NCBI GenBank assembly: GCA_003255065.1
Contig: QAOA01000840.1
Location: forward strand, 365,442-429,441
DNA length: 64,000 nucleotides
From: Cercis canadensis
Lineage: Eukaryota > Streptophyta > Magnoliopsida > Fabales > Fabaceae
Reading direction: 5' to 3'
In this document: positions 46,419 through 58,775 of the stretch, one piece after another
Layout of the letters: the number at the start of each line of letters is the position of its first letter
How positions within the stretch are numbered: position 1 is the first letter of the stretch
Program-made: the position numbers and the translations under genes
The notes under the pieces: generated by a model
The model's input: the letters and a program-made list of their open reading frames with translations, nothing else
The model's database searches: none
Told to the model about the DNA's origin: nothing

Positions 46419-49400
46419 TGAAAAATACCTTGAGAGATGGTAAACCAGAATTGCCATGAGGCAAAGGAACTAAGTCCCATGTGTAATTGGATTCTAAGGC
46501 CTCCAGTTCTTTGTTCATAGCCTCAATTCACTTTTCATTTTTGCTTGCATGATAATATGAATTAGGTTAAGGAACAGAAGACACATTGGCAAGAAAAGAC
46601 ATGTAAGTGTTAGTGAAAAAAGGTGATTAATGATAAGGGAAGGTTGGTGGTGTATATGCTGAAGAGCCTAGTGAGAGAACTGCAGGTGAAGTGTGAATAG
46701 TAGTAGGTAAATCTAAAGGGAGAAACACATTAGAGACAAAATCAGACATCCATGTTGGTTTAAACTTCTATTTAGTGCTATGTCTTAAAGTAGGGAGGGG
46801 AATTGCAGGAGGCAAAGTAAGATGAGGTTGATCAGGTGAAGAATGGATGGAATTCAAGTTGGGAACAAAATCTAAAGGAAGATCATGTTGGCTAGAGTCA
46901 GTAATAGGAGGAAGATCAGTGGGAACAGAAGTAATATTTCGATTTAGAGAAGGAGGTGGCATAGGAGTAGAGTCAGGAACAATAGAATCAAGAAATGGGA
47001 TAAGTAGAGATACTGCATTGCTATCAGGAGGGATATTTTTAAAAGGAAAAACATTTTCATGAAAAATAACATCTCAAGAGGTATAAATCTAATGAGAATT
47101 TAAATCATAAACCCTATATGTCTTCTGACCTGTAACAAATCCTACAAAAATACACCTATATGCTCGGACTTCAAATTTTTCTTTGTGTGGCTGAGTATTA
47201 GGGGCATAGCACAGGCAACCAAAACATTTAAGGAGACTATAGTTTGGTCTTTTGTTATGTAACAGTTCATAGGGAGTTTTCCAATTCAGAAGATTAGTCG
47301 ATAATCTGTTGATGATATAAGATTTCATTAAAAGAGAATGACCCCAAAATTTTATGGGCAAATGGGCCTGAAACATAAGTGCTCTAGCAATTTGTAAGAT
47401 GTGTTTATGCTTCCTTTCAACAATCCCATTCTGCTGAGGAGTATAAACACAGCCTTTGTGATGTATAATACCTAATTGATACAAGAAAGATTGACATGCA
47501 TTGTTGGTAAATTCAGAGCCATTATCTGTCCTAATGCACTTAATATGTTTTTGAAATTGAGTCTACATCATTTTGAATAAAATCTTCAATGTCTGTAGTG
47601 TTTGATGTTTATGTCTAAATAAGAAAACCCAAGTAGCTCTGCTGTAATCGTCTACCACAGTAAGCATGTAGTGTGCTCCTATGATAGAGGCTCTACTGTA
47701 GGGTCCCCATAAATCTATATATAGCATATCAAAAATAAAATTTGATCTAGTATTACTAAAGGGAAATGACAGCCTATGTTGTTTGGATTTGTGACAAATA
47801 TCACATGGTGAAAGCAGTGTTGTATCAATACCATTTAAAAAAGGAATGTGTTGTAATGCCTTCAAAGAGGCATAGCCAAGTCTATTATGCCACAAAAATT
47901 CAGGAATTTTATTTGAATCAGTAATAGCAGTACAAGAACTATTAACTGAGTTACAAACAGAATCACAAGGAGATTTGACTAAGTCAATCTGATTATTACA
48001 AGGAATGGAGGAAACNTTGAGTCTATATCATTTTGAATAAAATTTTCAATGTCTGTAGTGTTTGATGTTTATGTCTAAATAAGAAAACCCAAGTAGCTCT
48101 GCTGTAATCGTCTACCACAATAAGCATGTAGTGTGCTCCTATGATAGAGGCTCTACTGTAGGGTCCCCATAAATCTATATATAGCAAATCAAAAATAAAA
48201 TTTGATCTAGTATTACTAAAGGGAACTGACAGCCTATGTTGTTTGGATTTGTGACAAATATCACATGGTGAAAGCAGTGTCATATCAATACCATTTAAAA
48301 AAGGAATGTGTTGTAATGCCTTCAAAGAGGCATAGCCAAGTCTATTATGCCACAAAAATTCAGGAATTTTATTTGAATCAGTAATAGCAGTACAAGAACT
48401 ATTAACTGAGTTACAAACAGAATCACAAGGAGATTTGACTAAGTCAATCTGATTATTACAAGGAATGGAGGAAACAGGAACATGAAAGGATGATTTGTCT
48501 AAAATGTATAAATTCTCAATCACTTTACCAACCGCTAGAACAATTTCAGTCTGTGGGTCCTACAAGATGCATTTGTCAGGATGAAAGACAAACTGAATTT
48601 GAGCAGATTTGGAAAGTTTTCTAACTAAAAGAAGGTTAAATTTGAAGTTAGGGACATAAAGTGCATCAGTCAAAGTTAGAGTGAGGCTAAGATGCACATC
48701 ACCTACTTGATGAACAAGTTTGATTGATCAATCTGGTAAAAAAACTGGAGTGATATATGTGATTGGTTTTGGGTGATCAAGTAATTTAGGGTTAATACAC
48801 TTGTGATTTGATGTCATTGTGTCCACTATCCAAGTTCTAGGATCTATATTACCTACAAAGTCCTTAATGTGTGCGAAGTTAACATGATTGCCTTTAAATT
48901 CAGTCTATCCTTTTATTAATTTTGATAGCTCATGTTGAATCATTTATGTCAAAGAGGCTCTTTGATCATTGTTTTTACCAGTAGCACGATCTATGTTGAC
49001 ATCCAAAGGATTATCAGCAAAATTAGCCATATGCTTTCCTCCTAAAGCCTGATTACATTGATCCTTAAGTTCCTTATACCATTCTGGATAGCCATGCAAT
49101 TTGAAGCATGTGTCCTTAATGTGACCACCCATGTTACAATGAGCATAAGATAATTTCTCATACTTTTAATTCATTCTGTCATTGTAATTTGGTTTCTTGT
49201 GGTTTCCCTTTCTACCACCAAATCCTCTTCCCATAGATGTCCTTACAAACATTGCTGAATTCTCAAATTTCCCCACCAAGTTAAGATGAACCTCTCTTTG
49301 CTTCCCAATTCGCAAGATCATTGAATAAGCATTGTTGACTGAAGGCAAGGGGTCCATTACCAAGATTTTGTTTCGCACATGATTAAAATAATCACTGAGG

Positions 49401-50348
49401 CCCATTAAGAATTGCAGCAGCTTGTTTGAATGAGCAAGATCAAAAACATTCTTCGTAACATCTCAGGTACAATTCTTACAAGTGCACTGTGGTATTAGCT
49501 GTACACAAACCAATTCATCCCATGGTTTATTCAGTTTTGTGAAATATTGCACCACTGATTGATTTCCTTGAGAAATAACTCTTTGAATTTGATAAATTTG
49601 TGGTCCATTAGATTCATCAAAACGTTCTTCCAATTTCAACCAAAGGTCTCTTGTAGTCGATGCATAGAGAAATGCTTCTACTATTTCCTTAGAAATAGAG
49701 TTCAAAATCCATGATCTAATCATATAATCCACCCAAAGCCATTGATCATAATCAATAAAGTCTTCTTCAGGCATCATGCATCTTCCATCGATGAATCCGA
49801 GCTTCACCTTTGCTCCTAGGGCTATCTTAATTGATCTACTCCAAGATAGATAATTGTTACCTGTCAAAGAAGTTGTTATGAGTTGCATTCCTGGATGATC
49901 CGAATTCACCAAAGCCATAGGATCTTCATTGAAGTTGCTCGTCGTTTCCTTGTGTGATGTTGTAGTTCCAATTTTCATTCTTCCAGCAAAATTAAAACAG
50001 AGTAAACTTTACAATCTTTCTTCAAAGACTCAGCAAGATGAAGATATAGACAAATCTGGATCGATTTGCTTTGATACCATGAAAAATACCTTGAGAGATG
50101 GTAAACCAGAAAGAGTAGAAAACCAAACCAGAGAAGATGTGAAAGCTTTTCTGTATATTCTTTTCTATCTTATACAAATGCACATGTTGTGCTATATATA
50201 CAGGGTAAAGTAATACAAAGAATGCCATGTAAGGGTCTTCCAGCTCAGCTAATCTAACTAACTAATAACAGACTAACCAACTACAATTAACAAACTAACT
50301 ATACTTAGCAAACTAACTAACCATTCAAGTTATAAGTAAATCTGTACA
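46419..50348 (-). mobile_element. Ty1/Copia LTR retrotransposon (incomplete, broken fossil)
   Basis: The element lies on the minus strand. Its 5' LTR is 50,080-50,348 (269 bp, TG...CA). Right inside it, 50,068-50,079 is a tRNA-iMet primer-binding site (TGGTATCAAAGC). A short piece of matching LTR is at the other end (46,419-46,450). The flanking pentamers ACAGC (46,414-46,418) and ACTGC (50,349-50,353) are a one-mismatch target duplication. Parts seen in order: gag (49,978 downwards: LTGNNYLSWSRSIKIAL), a CCHC-region remnant, GAG-pre-integrase (LWHNRLGYASLKALQHIPFL) and integrase core (VDDYSRATWVFLF, CVYTPQQNGIVERKHKH), then only the start of the reverse-transcriptase region. Most of RT and RNase H are not seen. 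The coding region has several breaks. The decayed target duplication suggests it is older than the Gypsy element at 15.6 kb. Confidence 0.85.
50080..50348 (-). repeat. 5' LTR of the Copia element
   Basis: 269 bp. It contains a TATATATA promoter-like core (about 50,192-50,200) and GTTAGT-rich repeats near its start. Its inner edge abuts the primer-binding site. Confidence 0.75.
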
Positions 50349-50870
50349 ACTGCCATTAATGCATCCTGAAGAGCATCTAAGCCACGAGCCGTTTCAAAAG
50401 TTGTCTAAAAGGCTAGAACGCAGGAGTCCTCTTCTTCATTGACAACTCCATTCGATCTATCACACTCATGCCTTCTGAAGTTGGAGAAAAAAATGAGGCT
50501 AATTCATCATCACAATTCTTATCTCCATTAGATGGCTTCCATCTTTCATCTTAGCTAAGGATTTCAGGTTCTGCGATTTAGGAATTGGGGGAGAAAGTTG
50601 AAGACTAAGAAAAGAATCGGGGAAAAAAAACTGACTAAAGCCTTAGGGATTTAACTAAAACGACGTGGCATTGACTAATTCAGTTCGATTCGGTTCAAAT
50701 TCGATTTTCCTTCATGGAAACCAAGAATCGAACCGACCCCCTCGCTTTTCTAGATTCAAGAACTGATAACTAGACCAACCTTATCAATTTGGTTCGATTT
50801 ACCTCTGGTTCGGTTTGGTTCGATCGGTTTCGTCGATTTGGCCGGTTTGACTTACACCTCTAGTCAAAAG

Positions 50871-52310
50871 GATGGGTCTAAGTTAAATTCGCACGTGCGA
50901 GGCACATCCAATCCGAGTCTCTATAATTGTGAAAATAGTTCAATAAAAAAAAATTGTGAAAATAGTTATTATCATTTTTGTTTTTTCATTATATAGATAG
51001 CATAATATTTTTTACTTGGGGAATGATGAGTGATCACTTGGTAAGATTAAATTATTACTTCAACACTCGTGCAATGTACAGGTAGATAAAACAAAAAGGA
51101 GAGAAGGCTCGTGAATAGAGAGAAGATAAATATAAAAAGCAAAAGAGAGGGAATGAATGAGCGAGTACACTAGCCTTAGATAATCACACTCGTAAGAAAA
51201 TGATTCTTAATTAGTTGTATATAAAAATGTGACCAACACTTCCTTCTCAAGGAATCATGTGATAGATGTGTGCCTTTAAGATTATCAAGCGAATAATTTA
51301 GTTTTAATGCATGAAAATTAGCCTAAAAATACCTTTATCATTAAACTAAACCTGGGACTTTTCAAGAAATCCATAGATTAATTATACTATATGTGTTTCT
51401 CTTAAATAATTATATACTACTTTCACATAAACAAAAATAGTTATACTACTTACATTTACATATTGTAAGACTATTTTTTTTTATGTGATTTGAGTTACGT
51501 ATTATGTTATAGTGTCTAAAAAATTTATATCTTTTCTATTTTTTCACACTTTTTGTTAGATGAATTTATATTAGCAATGAAAGTTCATTGAGAACATTAT
51601 TGTTTGGCTTCTCAAGTTAGTAAAAAAATATAATTTGGTTTTAAATATAAAGAAATTTTAATTTAGTTCTTCTCATGTTAATTATATAAAATGTCCAAAA
51701 TATCTCTTAATACTATGTAAGTATTCTGTTAATATATGTGATGATCATTTTCTTTTCTCTCATTTTCTCTCTCCAACCAAACAAAGCGTAAATATAAAAC
51801 TAACAAAGGTTGACTTAATTGATAAGATCACAGTGCATAAACATAACATGTCTTTGGTTTGATTCATACTAGTAATCTCTTGTTGGTAAAGCATTTACCG
51901 CCAAATGGCCTTAAGCCTAGTGATACTAAGATCATCATCCAAAGTTGTAAGTCATAACCAATAATATCAAAAGTAAAAAATTGCTCTCATTCTCTTTTTC
52001 CTAAAAGTTAAAAGAAATAGATAAATAGCATTGATGTGCTAAAGAAATAGAAATAACGAGATAATAAATACAAAGTAGTCAAGATATCCAACTTTCAAAT
52101 AAAAATTAGTTTAATATGTTTCTAATAGAATAATGCAAAATTCCTAAAAAAAATATGTTTGCACTATAATTATTATATAATTTTAGAATTAAGTCAAATT
52201 CAAACACTTTGATACCCTTGAATGTCTTGATTCAATTAATTTGAAAAAAATTATTGTTAAGGAATTCAAATAAAAAAATTAAGTAACTTTGTACGATTTA
52301 TTTTTTAGGG
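50871..52310. other. AT-rich intergenic region, no gene seen
   Basis: Long AT-rich stretch between the TE block and the ELP5 upstream region. No coding content, tRNA or clear transposon termini are seen. Confidence 0.4.
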
Positions 52311-52513
52311 ATTCTATGATATTACATGAGTATGTCATATTACCTGACGTGACAAACATATATAATTTTTATATTTTATTAGATATAAAATATAATTGAT
52401 TTAATTTTTTAAACAAATTTAAAAATAATTAACTTGTATACATGTTATTCATTTATTGGTTATTCCTATGTAGTACATACTACATAAATATTAAAAATAT
52501 CTAAAAAACCTCC
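52311..52513 (+). repeat. Dispersed AT-rich repeat, copy 1
   Basis: About 200 bp with GAGTATGTCATATTAC near one end and GTACATACTACATAAAT near the other. The same text recurs at 62,971-63,175 in this orientation and at 60,586-60,786 inverted. The near-palindromic ends (TATGTCATACTACAT) suggest a MITE-like family. Confidence 0.65.
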
Positions 52514-52806
52514 TTTATTTTTATTTTATTCATAATTACATTTTATGTCTAATGATCATTCATTTATTTTTTAGACAGTTGACCAGTTGTCATTTATAGT
52601 TTTTCAACATAAACAATAATTATTATGTCTGTACTAATTTCAACTATCGAAGATCATAAATCGTATAAAACTTCAAATAACTACTAATAAATGAATAAAG
52701 TGCAATGAAATGTAACATAAAAATTATCCTAAAATTATTTTTATTTGAATCTCTCAATTTAATTTTCTAAGTGTTAATTTTTTGTTTTTTTAACAACGGG
52801 GCCTAA

Positions 52807-53903
52807 GCCCAAAAGAAAAGAAATCCTGCGGGGCAGAGAAGTAGAACCTCTGATGAAAACATAACCAAGCAAACAGAAGCGTCCGAATCTCTTGACTGAG
52901 GAGGACTGCTAATCGAATGGAAAGTGGAAACCCGGGAGAAGAGTGCAGGGCAGTGCTGCTTTTGATATCACCCTCGACTTCGCTGGTTTAGTGAAGAAAC
53001 ACATAGTCTCAGGTATCAATCCAAGTCCATTAGGGGCCCTCAAACTTTTCAAGTCTTGTACCCTCCTCCGTCCTACTCCTAGCATAGGAAAGTTGAAGGA
53101 ATTTTCCTGTTGGGTTGTTTGTTTGAGTTCAGGATTGATTAGGGGAGGAGTTGAAATGATGCTAAGTATACTTACTGCGGCTTCTTTTTTTTTTTTTTTT
53201 TTTNTTTTTTTTTTTTTTTGTCTGTTATTTATTTGATAAAATGCTTCAGAGGGACGTAAGTGTGCTCAGGAATAGGAATTGGTTGCATATGTCATTACGC
53301 AGTTCTAAAGCATTTAGGATATAACGTAATAGTGGTCTGTCATTTCTGGCTTACACTTTCTTTTGTGAGATTTTAGTTTATGGTCTTTCATGCTATTATT
53401 ATCGCCACCCCGAGACAATTGGTTGCAGCTGAAAAAAAAAAAAACTTTATTTACTGTATGGGCTTGATTTTCACTGCATTTTTTTATTAAAATTCTATTG
53501 GGGATTGTATGGAACATCAATTTTAATTTCTTCCCTTTCTTCTTCTTTGCAATCATCAGTGGTCGCCTTAAAAATTATTATTTAAGGCGCAAACTTCTTT
53601 CTAAAGGTATCGTATTTGATTCTTAATTGGGGCTTTTAATTTTGGGGTACCTGGGTAAGAAGAGCCATACTTGCCTAGGTTTAATTGGCTTTTGCTCTTA
53701 CCACTCTAGAACAGCTTGTAAGCATGGTGCTATGGTTAGATTGCGCTTATTAGCAGTTGAACTTATGCTAGTTGTAAAATGGACTTTAATTTGTGCTATT
53801 TCCTTTCACTTGTCAATGGTCATACACACAGAACAGAGGAAAAGATATTTGCTTTACCTTCAGGAATTGTTTTCAATTAGTTGTTCCTTACCTTGCATCA
53901 AAG
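52807..53903 (+). promoter_or_regulatory. ELP5 upstream region with a probable 5' UTR intron
   Basis: From 52,807 the sequence turns less AT-rich (GGGCCTAAGCCC, a site-II-like TGGGCY motif common in housekeeping promoters). A GTCTCAG/GTATCAA donor-like site at about 53,012 and a TTTTCAATTAG acceptor-like site at 53,880 could bracket a leader intron. A poly-T run with one N is at 53,187-53,219. Inferred from signals only. Confidence 0.4.
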
Positions 53904-56900
53904 ATGGCAGAATCGATATGCAGAGCATTACGGGATGGTGCATTAGAGGGAGAGCATGCACCTGCTCTCACAATCAAGGACTCTATAGCTTCACCTTTCG
54001 CCTTTGATGTATTCTCTTACCTTCTATTTCAACTCTCATCTAACATCTTGGCAGGAAAATCTCAGTCACGGTCAGTTTAATTTTTTCAAAAATGAGAAAT
54101 TTTTTGTGTATTATTATCTATCTTTTTATGCTCTAGTTCTTATTTTCTAATATCAAAGCTTATTCTCTACTATTTCTTGCTGATATAGAGGTGTAGTAAT
54201 TGTTGCACTTTCTCAGAGTCCATCTTCTTATCTTAATTTGTTAAAGATGAAGGGAGTCGATGTTGCTTCTTCTCAGAAATGGTAAATATTTTCAACTTGT
54301 TTATTAATCTTTTTTTCTTTTGAGGAAAAAAAACTGTTTAATTGCTGAGAAATGAATAAAAATCTTGCCAAATCCATTAAGAAAAAGTAAGCTTAAAATG
54401 TGATGTTTTGCCAAAGCTATTAGCCACCAAGTTGAAGAAGAAATGGAGATAAAAAGGTGAAAAACTATTTCACAGCATTTATTGGGACTCGTTATGCTTT
54501 CAATTTTTGTCTCAACTCACGTAAATTTGCATTTTGTTTGTTTGATACTATGACCTTTTCAAATTTATTTATTTGCAGGATTCATATTTTGGATTGTTAT
54601 ACGGATCCTCTTGGCTGGAAGGATAAGACAAGGAAACCTGGAAATATTGGGGATCTTCCTCACCAAATTTTGACTACTTCTACTTCTTATAAAAATGTGA
54701 AGAATATGGATAAGTTGTTTTCTGTGATCACAGAACTGGGTAGAGGTACTTTAATAGCCTGTTCTGTGCTTTTACCAAACTTAGCTTCTATATGATCTTT
54801 TCACCATCAAACATTTTAGCATGTGGTTCTTAGCTTATTTGATTAATGCATCTCATTTTTCCCTGTTATCTTGTTTTTACTTTTGGGTTAATTTTTCCAA
54901 TTTGTTATTTGTTAATGTTCAAATATACTTGTATACTTGCAGGATTTGTTGGAGAGAGTAAAGCCCGCTTCTGTGTTGCCATAGACTCGGTACTTCTGCA
55001 TGCTTTTAATTTCTAGTTATGATAAGACTGAGAATGCAAATACCATTACTTTAAGTTTAAATGAAACTGAATTTAGTGTGATGGCATGCTGTTATGAGTA
55101 TTCTTTGTGGCTCTTTACTTCATATGCTCTTCATGTCAGCATGATCACATATTTTATTATGTATAGTGAAACTGCTAAGGAACTTTATTTATTTCTGAGC
55201 TGATGCTAGGAACTTTGGCTCTTATATATTCAAATTGTCTTGGAACAATAATCTGTTAGGGTGTCCTATTTTCATTCTAAGTATGAATAATGTTCCAAAG
55301 TAAATATTAGATTCATTCTCATCATGGGAAAGCATTGCAGTATCTAGTAAGTCTAGTATTGCATGGAACTATAGGCTAGCTTTATGACAACCATTGTGCT
55401 TCTATAGTGTTTGTTCAGCTCATAGAGTTTTAAGAACTTTGGTCACATGAGATTGTGGTAAAGTGCACCTCAATGCTGCTTTACCTTTTCAGTTTACAAG
55501 TAAGGTATTTATGTGTGAACCATACCTATCAGTTGATTTACATGCTAAAGTTATCAGTTTACATGTAGGGGTTAGAGTTGTTCTCGTGGTCTCTTTGTGG
55601 TGTTCAGCCCTGGTTCCATTGTGGAGGTTTCTCTTGTTAAATATAAAATCATTCTCGAGCCTTCATCTAACAACTTAAGCTCTTAGGTAAGTTGGGTTGA
55701 ATTGGTTTTTGACATGGAATCAGAGCCTTTTTGACCAAGTGGTCAGAAGTTCAATCCCTACCACCCCCATTTATCATAATTAAATTAAAAATTCAGCATA
55801 AGGTATGAGTTGACCTGTGTTTTGTCCATCCTTCAAGCCCAAAGAGCTTTCATGTGCGGCGGCATATTGGTTTTTCACATCTCTAATTAATTTACAAAGG
55901 GATTGGAAGGCATTTTAAAGACCCCCCCCCCCCCCCTCNCCCCCCCCCCTCTTTTTTTTTTGGGCTGTTCTAGGAGGATTCCTTAACGTTCTCTCATGTA
56001 CTCCTCTCCTTAAGTCCCCTTTCATATGAATAGAAATTACTCAAGTTAGAAACAGAGTTCTTATTGTTTCTGTCGCAAGATCTTTCTTCAGACCGCTTGA
56101 CTATATGTAAAAGATGTTTACTCTGGTTGTCTTATTCTAAATTTGTAGCAAACTTGAAAATTGGACTTTTGCGGGGGTGGGGTGAGGGAAGAGAATCTAG
56201 GTTGAAGCGTGTTTATGTTATCTCATTTCAAATTTCATTTACCTTATGAACTCTTTATTTTGGGCCTGTATGGATTCTAGTTTTCCCTTTTTAAGCTCTT
56301 TATTCATGTCTTTGTAAACCTAATGGATTCTTCTTGCATATCTCCAGCTTAGTGAACTGTTGAGATATACATCTGTGCAGTCAGTTGCAGGCCTTTTAAG
56401 CAATCTGCGCAGCCATGGTATTACCTCTTGTACTGCTTCTGATAACATTCCTCTAATAACATTGTCTAGTCTGCTATGATTATATTTTTGTAAATTTCCT
56501 ATGTAGTAGTACCAAAACAATGAGGATATTTGTTAATACTTCTGTTAATCGATGTTCTATCGTTGCAGAACAGATTTCCTGTATCTTTGGGTTATTGCAT
56601 TCCGACCTTCATGAGGAGAGAGCTACTGCTGTTCTTGAGTACATGTCCTCCATGGTGGCCAGTGTAGAACCATTACATCATTCTATAAATGGTCAGAGAG
56701 GTAACTTGGAGAACTCTTTATCAGAACAAAATTTTACCAAGGGAAAGTTCGATGTCAGGTTCAAACGCAGAAATGGACGAGTTAGAGTGACGGTGATCTC
56801 TTCTTCCTCTGTGTAAGCTTTATTCAATATAACTAATCTACACAAATTGATGGGCTGATATAATATATCTGGACTTGTATTCAGTGTGAAGAATTTAAAG

Positions 56901-58172
56901 TTGAGGGAAGAGAGATCAGCTTTACATCTGTTTCATCAACCGATGGAACAACCATTCCAGGTCTACTGCCAAAGGTCAGTGTTAAGGCCCAGTATTGGTC
57001 CTGGTGTTTAGTTTCCTAACTTCTCTTTATTTACCGTAATTTTGGTTTTCCCTTAATTAGTGGCTGCAAATTTCCTCTTGTAAATAATAAATATACAGAC
57101 TGCTTGACAAAAGCTAGGTCACGGCCTTCATCAATCTCTCTCTAGTTCTGTCTCTCAAAAATAACAATCAGTTTTATTCAGTGTGAAGTGCTCTCTCTGT
57201 CTCTACAGAAGGAATAGCCTAATAAGTAATAACCTTCTTGTAATTAGAGATGTTTTACTAATTTCTGCAAAAGAAGGACCAAAGCAGGAGATCTTTTATT
57301 TTTGAGCCCCTTCTTTTCTTGGAAACGATAATAGAGTCATGTGCAAGATACAGAATTCTGTTTCCCCCTCTCTTCTGGCCATAGATTCATAGTTCTGTTG
57401 AGAATTTAGATTTCTGGAAAAAAAGGAAATTAAGCATAAATCGCCAACAATTCCCATTGGCATCTTGTATTCTTTTGTTGGATAGTTTAAGTGACATGAA
57501 TATATGTTCTACTACACAAGAATACGCAGTCAAAAAGTTATATTCAATATTCAACTGGTGTAAATTTTCTTGGAAAACACACCTACAGAATCAAACCGCT
57601 TTCTTGCTCACCTACTCTAATATACCAAACAAAGACACTTAGAAACAGACTATCTGTGTATCCACACAAAGTCCACACCACATGCAGAGAGACAACAGGA
57701 GACCAAGAAGTAACAAGTGGTGATGTAAAGTTAAATTGAAAAGAATTGTAAATAAATAATTGAGAAGAAAGTTGATGCTTTTCCTTTGCAGGTGCATTTC
57801 AATCTTCAGCTGTCAGAGAAGGAGCGAAGTGATAGGGCAAAGGTTGTACTTCCTTTTGAACACCAAGGTATGAACTATGACATTTAGATTTGTACAAGAT
57901 CTTCTTCCAATGATTTATTTTTGTTGCTATTTGTGTGCTTGTGATTGTATTGTGCCTTACATATATTTTCTTTTTCTATTCTTTTAGGAAATGGTGAACC
58001 GATACAAATTTATGATGGTAGAAGATCTCTAAAAGAAAGCAATGCTGAGGCAGGATCCATTTCAAGCAAGAAAAAGGAGGACTCCGGCATGGGTGAGATA
58101 ATATATTTTCGGGATTCAGATGATGAGATGCCGGATTCTGATGAGGATCCAGATGATGATTTAGATATATAA
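53904..58172 (+). CDS. ELP5: Elongator complex protein 5
   Basis: Nine exons give 372 residues (Arabidopsis ELP5: about 374): 53904-54070, 54189-54281, 54579-54745, 54943-54989, 56348-56417, 56569-56792, 56885-56974, 57792-57867, 57988-58172. The protein begins [20 protein letters not shown], has the RecA-like fold core ([49 protein letters not shown]), continues [20 protein letters not shown] and [20 protein letters not shown], and ends in the acidic [22 protein letters not shown] typical of plant ELP5. ELP5 joins ELP4 and ELP6 in the hexameric ring of Elongator, which is needed for cm5/mcm5 modification of wobble uridines in tRNA. A second donor for exon 6 (after TCCTCT, 56,810) is possible and would add six residues. 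The long intron 4 (1.36 kb) holds old repeat sequence. No damage is seen. Confidence 0.94.
55660..55870 (+). mobile_element. LTR/TRIM-like remnant in ELP5 intron 4
   Basis: The text CAACTTAAGCTCTTAGGTAA ... TTGACA is followed at 55,725 by TGGAATCAGAGC, close to the tRNA-iMet primer-binding site TGGTATCAGAGC, and then by AGTGGTCAGAAGTTCAATCC. This series of words is common in plant LTR remnants next to a primer-binding site. No coding part is seen. It is a short fossil; its boundaries are unclear. Confidence 0.4.
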
Positions 58173-58775
58173 ACATGCTCATGTTAACCTTCTGTCTAGA
58201 TGCTAGAATCCAAACAAATAGGTAAGTTTTTGACTGAATGATGTTTTGTACCTAATAAGTAAGTTCAGCGCCATTCATTACTTTTGGAACAATGGAGTTT
58301 TATTATGTAAAGTTCTACTTATAATTCTATATCAGTAAATGATTAGAATGATAACAGCTGCAAAGGTGGTTATTTTTATTAGGTTCTATTGAATATATGC
58401 AGGATTATTGGTGGATGTGGATGCTCTTGCAAAACTATAATGGAGGGACTGCGATGCTCCAAAATTGTAGTCCAGAGCTAATTAGAAAGAGAATTCTGCT
58501 TTAATGCCTGGAATTGGAGGATCCAATGTTTGAAGACTTGTGTGGGCAATGTGAACTTTTCTACTATGATGTGTTTCTAGAGAGACATGCCGAAGTTGCA
58601 ATTACTTTTCTCCATTTTATTTTATTTTATTTTTGAATTTGAATTTGACAGTTATAAAACTTAGTAATTGAGCTGAGGAAAAGAAGCAATATTAGGCTAT
58701 TGTTTATTTGGATATGAAAGCCGTGTTATAAATCCATGCTTGTATAATTTCTAAAGCTTGGTTTCACTGTAAGAA
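58173..58775. other. ELP5 3' flank
   Basis: Presumed 3' UTR and downstream sequence of ELP5. No other gene is seen. Confidence 0.4.

Larger units (their letters stand above)
46280..50540 (-). pseudogene. Broken coding fragment inside the hAT-like element, split by Copia
   Basis: On the minus strand the right piece (about 50,354-50,540) reads CDDELASFFSPTSEGMSV, then RMELSMKKRTPAF, then after a stop TARGLDALQDALMA. The left piece (46,302-46,418) continues VASSIQRLADAMEQSKYS, then IELLQAVMEIDGLEEGK and a stop. The two pieces join at the Copia target site without loss of frame, so the insertion fell in this coding-like stretch. The style recalls the C-terminal region of plant Myb/SANT-like proteins, but I do not firmly recognise it. 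It carries at least one earlier stop (TAG, near 50,402), so it is not a live gene. Confidence 0.45.
45617..50862. mobile_element. hAT-like TIR element hosting a nested Copia fossil
   Basis: The left end AAGGGGTGTAATCGGTCCGG and the right end on the minus strand, TAGAGGTGTAAGTCAAACCGG, are imperfect inverted repeats of the (C/T)AGGGGTGTAA type common to plant hAT elements. The flanking octamers GTCAGAAC (45,609-45,616) and GTCAAAAG (50,863-50,870) match at 6 of 8 positions. Both subterminal regions are packed with GGTTCGGTT / AACCGAACC words. Without the nested Copia the element is about 1.3 kb. Its interior holds a broken coding fragment on the minus strand and no transposase, so it is non-autonomous. 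Confidence 0.55.

Noticed and set aside
56793-56815. Longer exon 6 of ELP5 using the donor after TCCTCT
   Set aside because: It adds six residues not expected in the conserved RVRV-EEF stretch. The donor after ACG keeps the family spacing, although the longer form stays possible.
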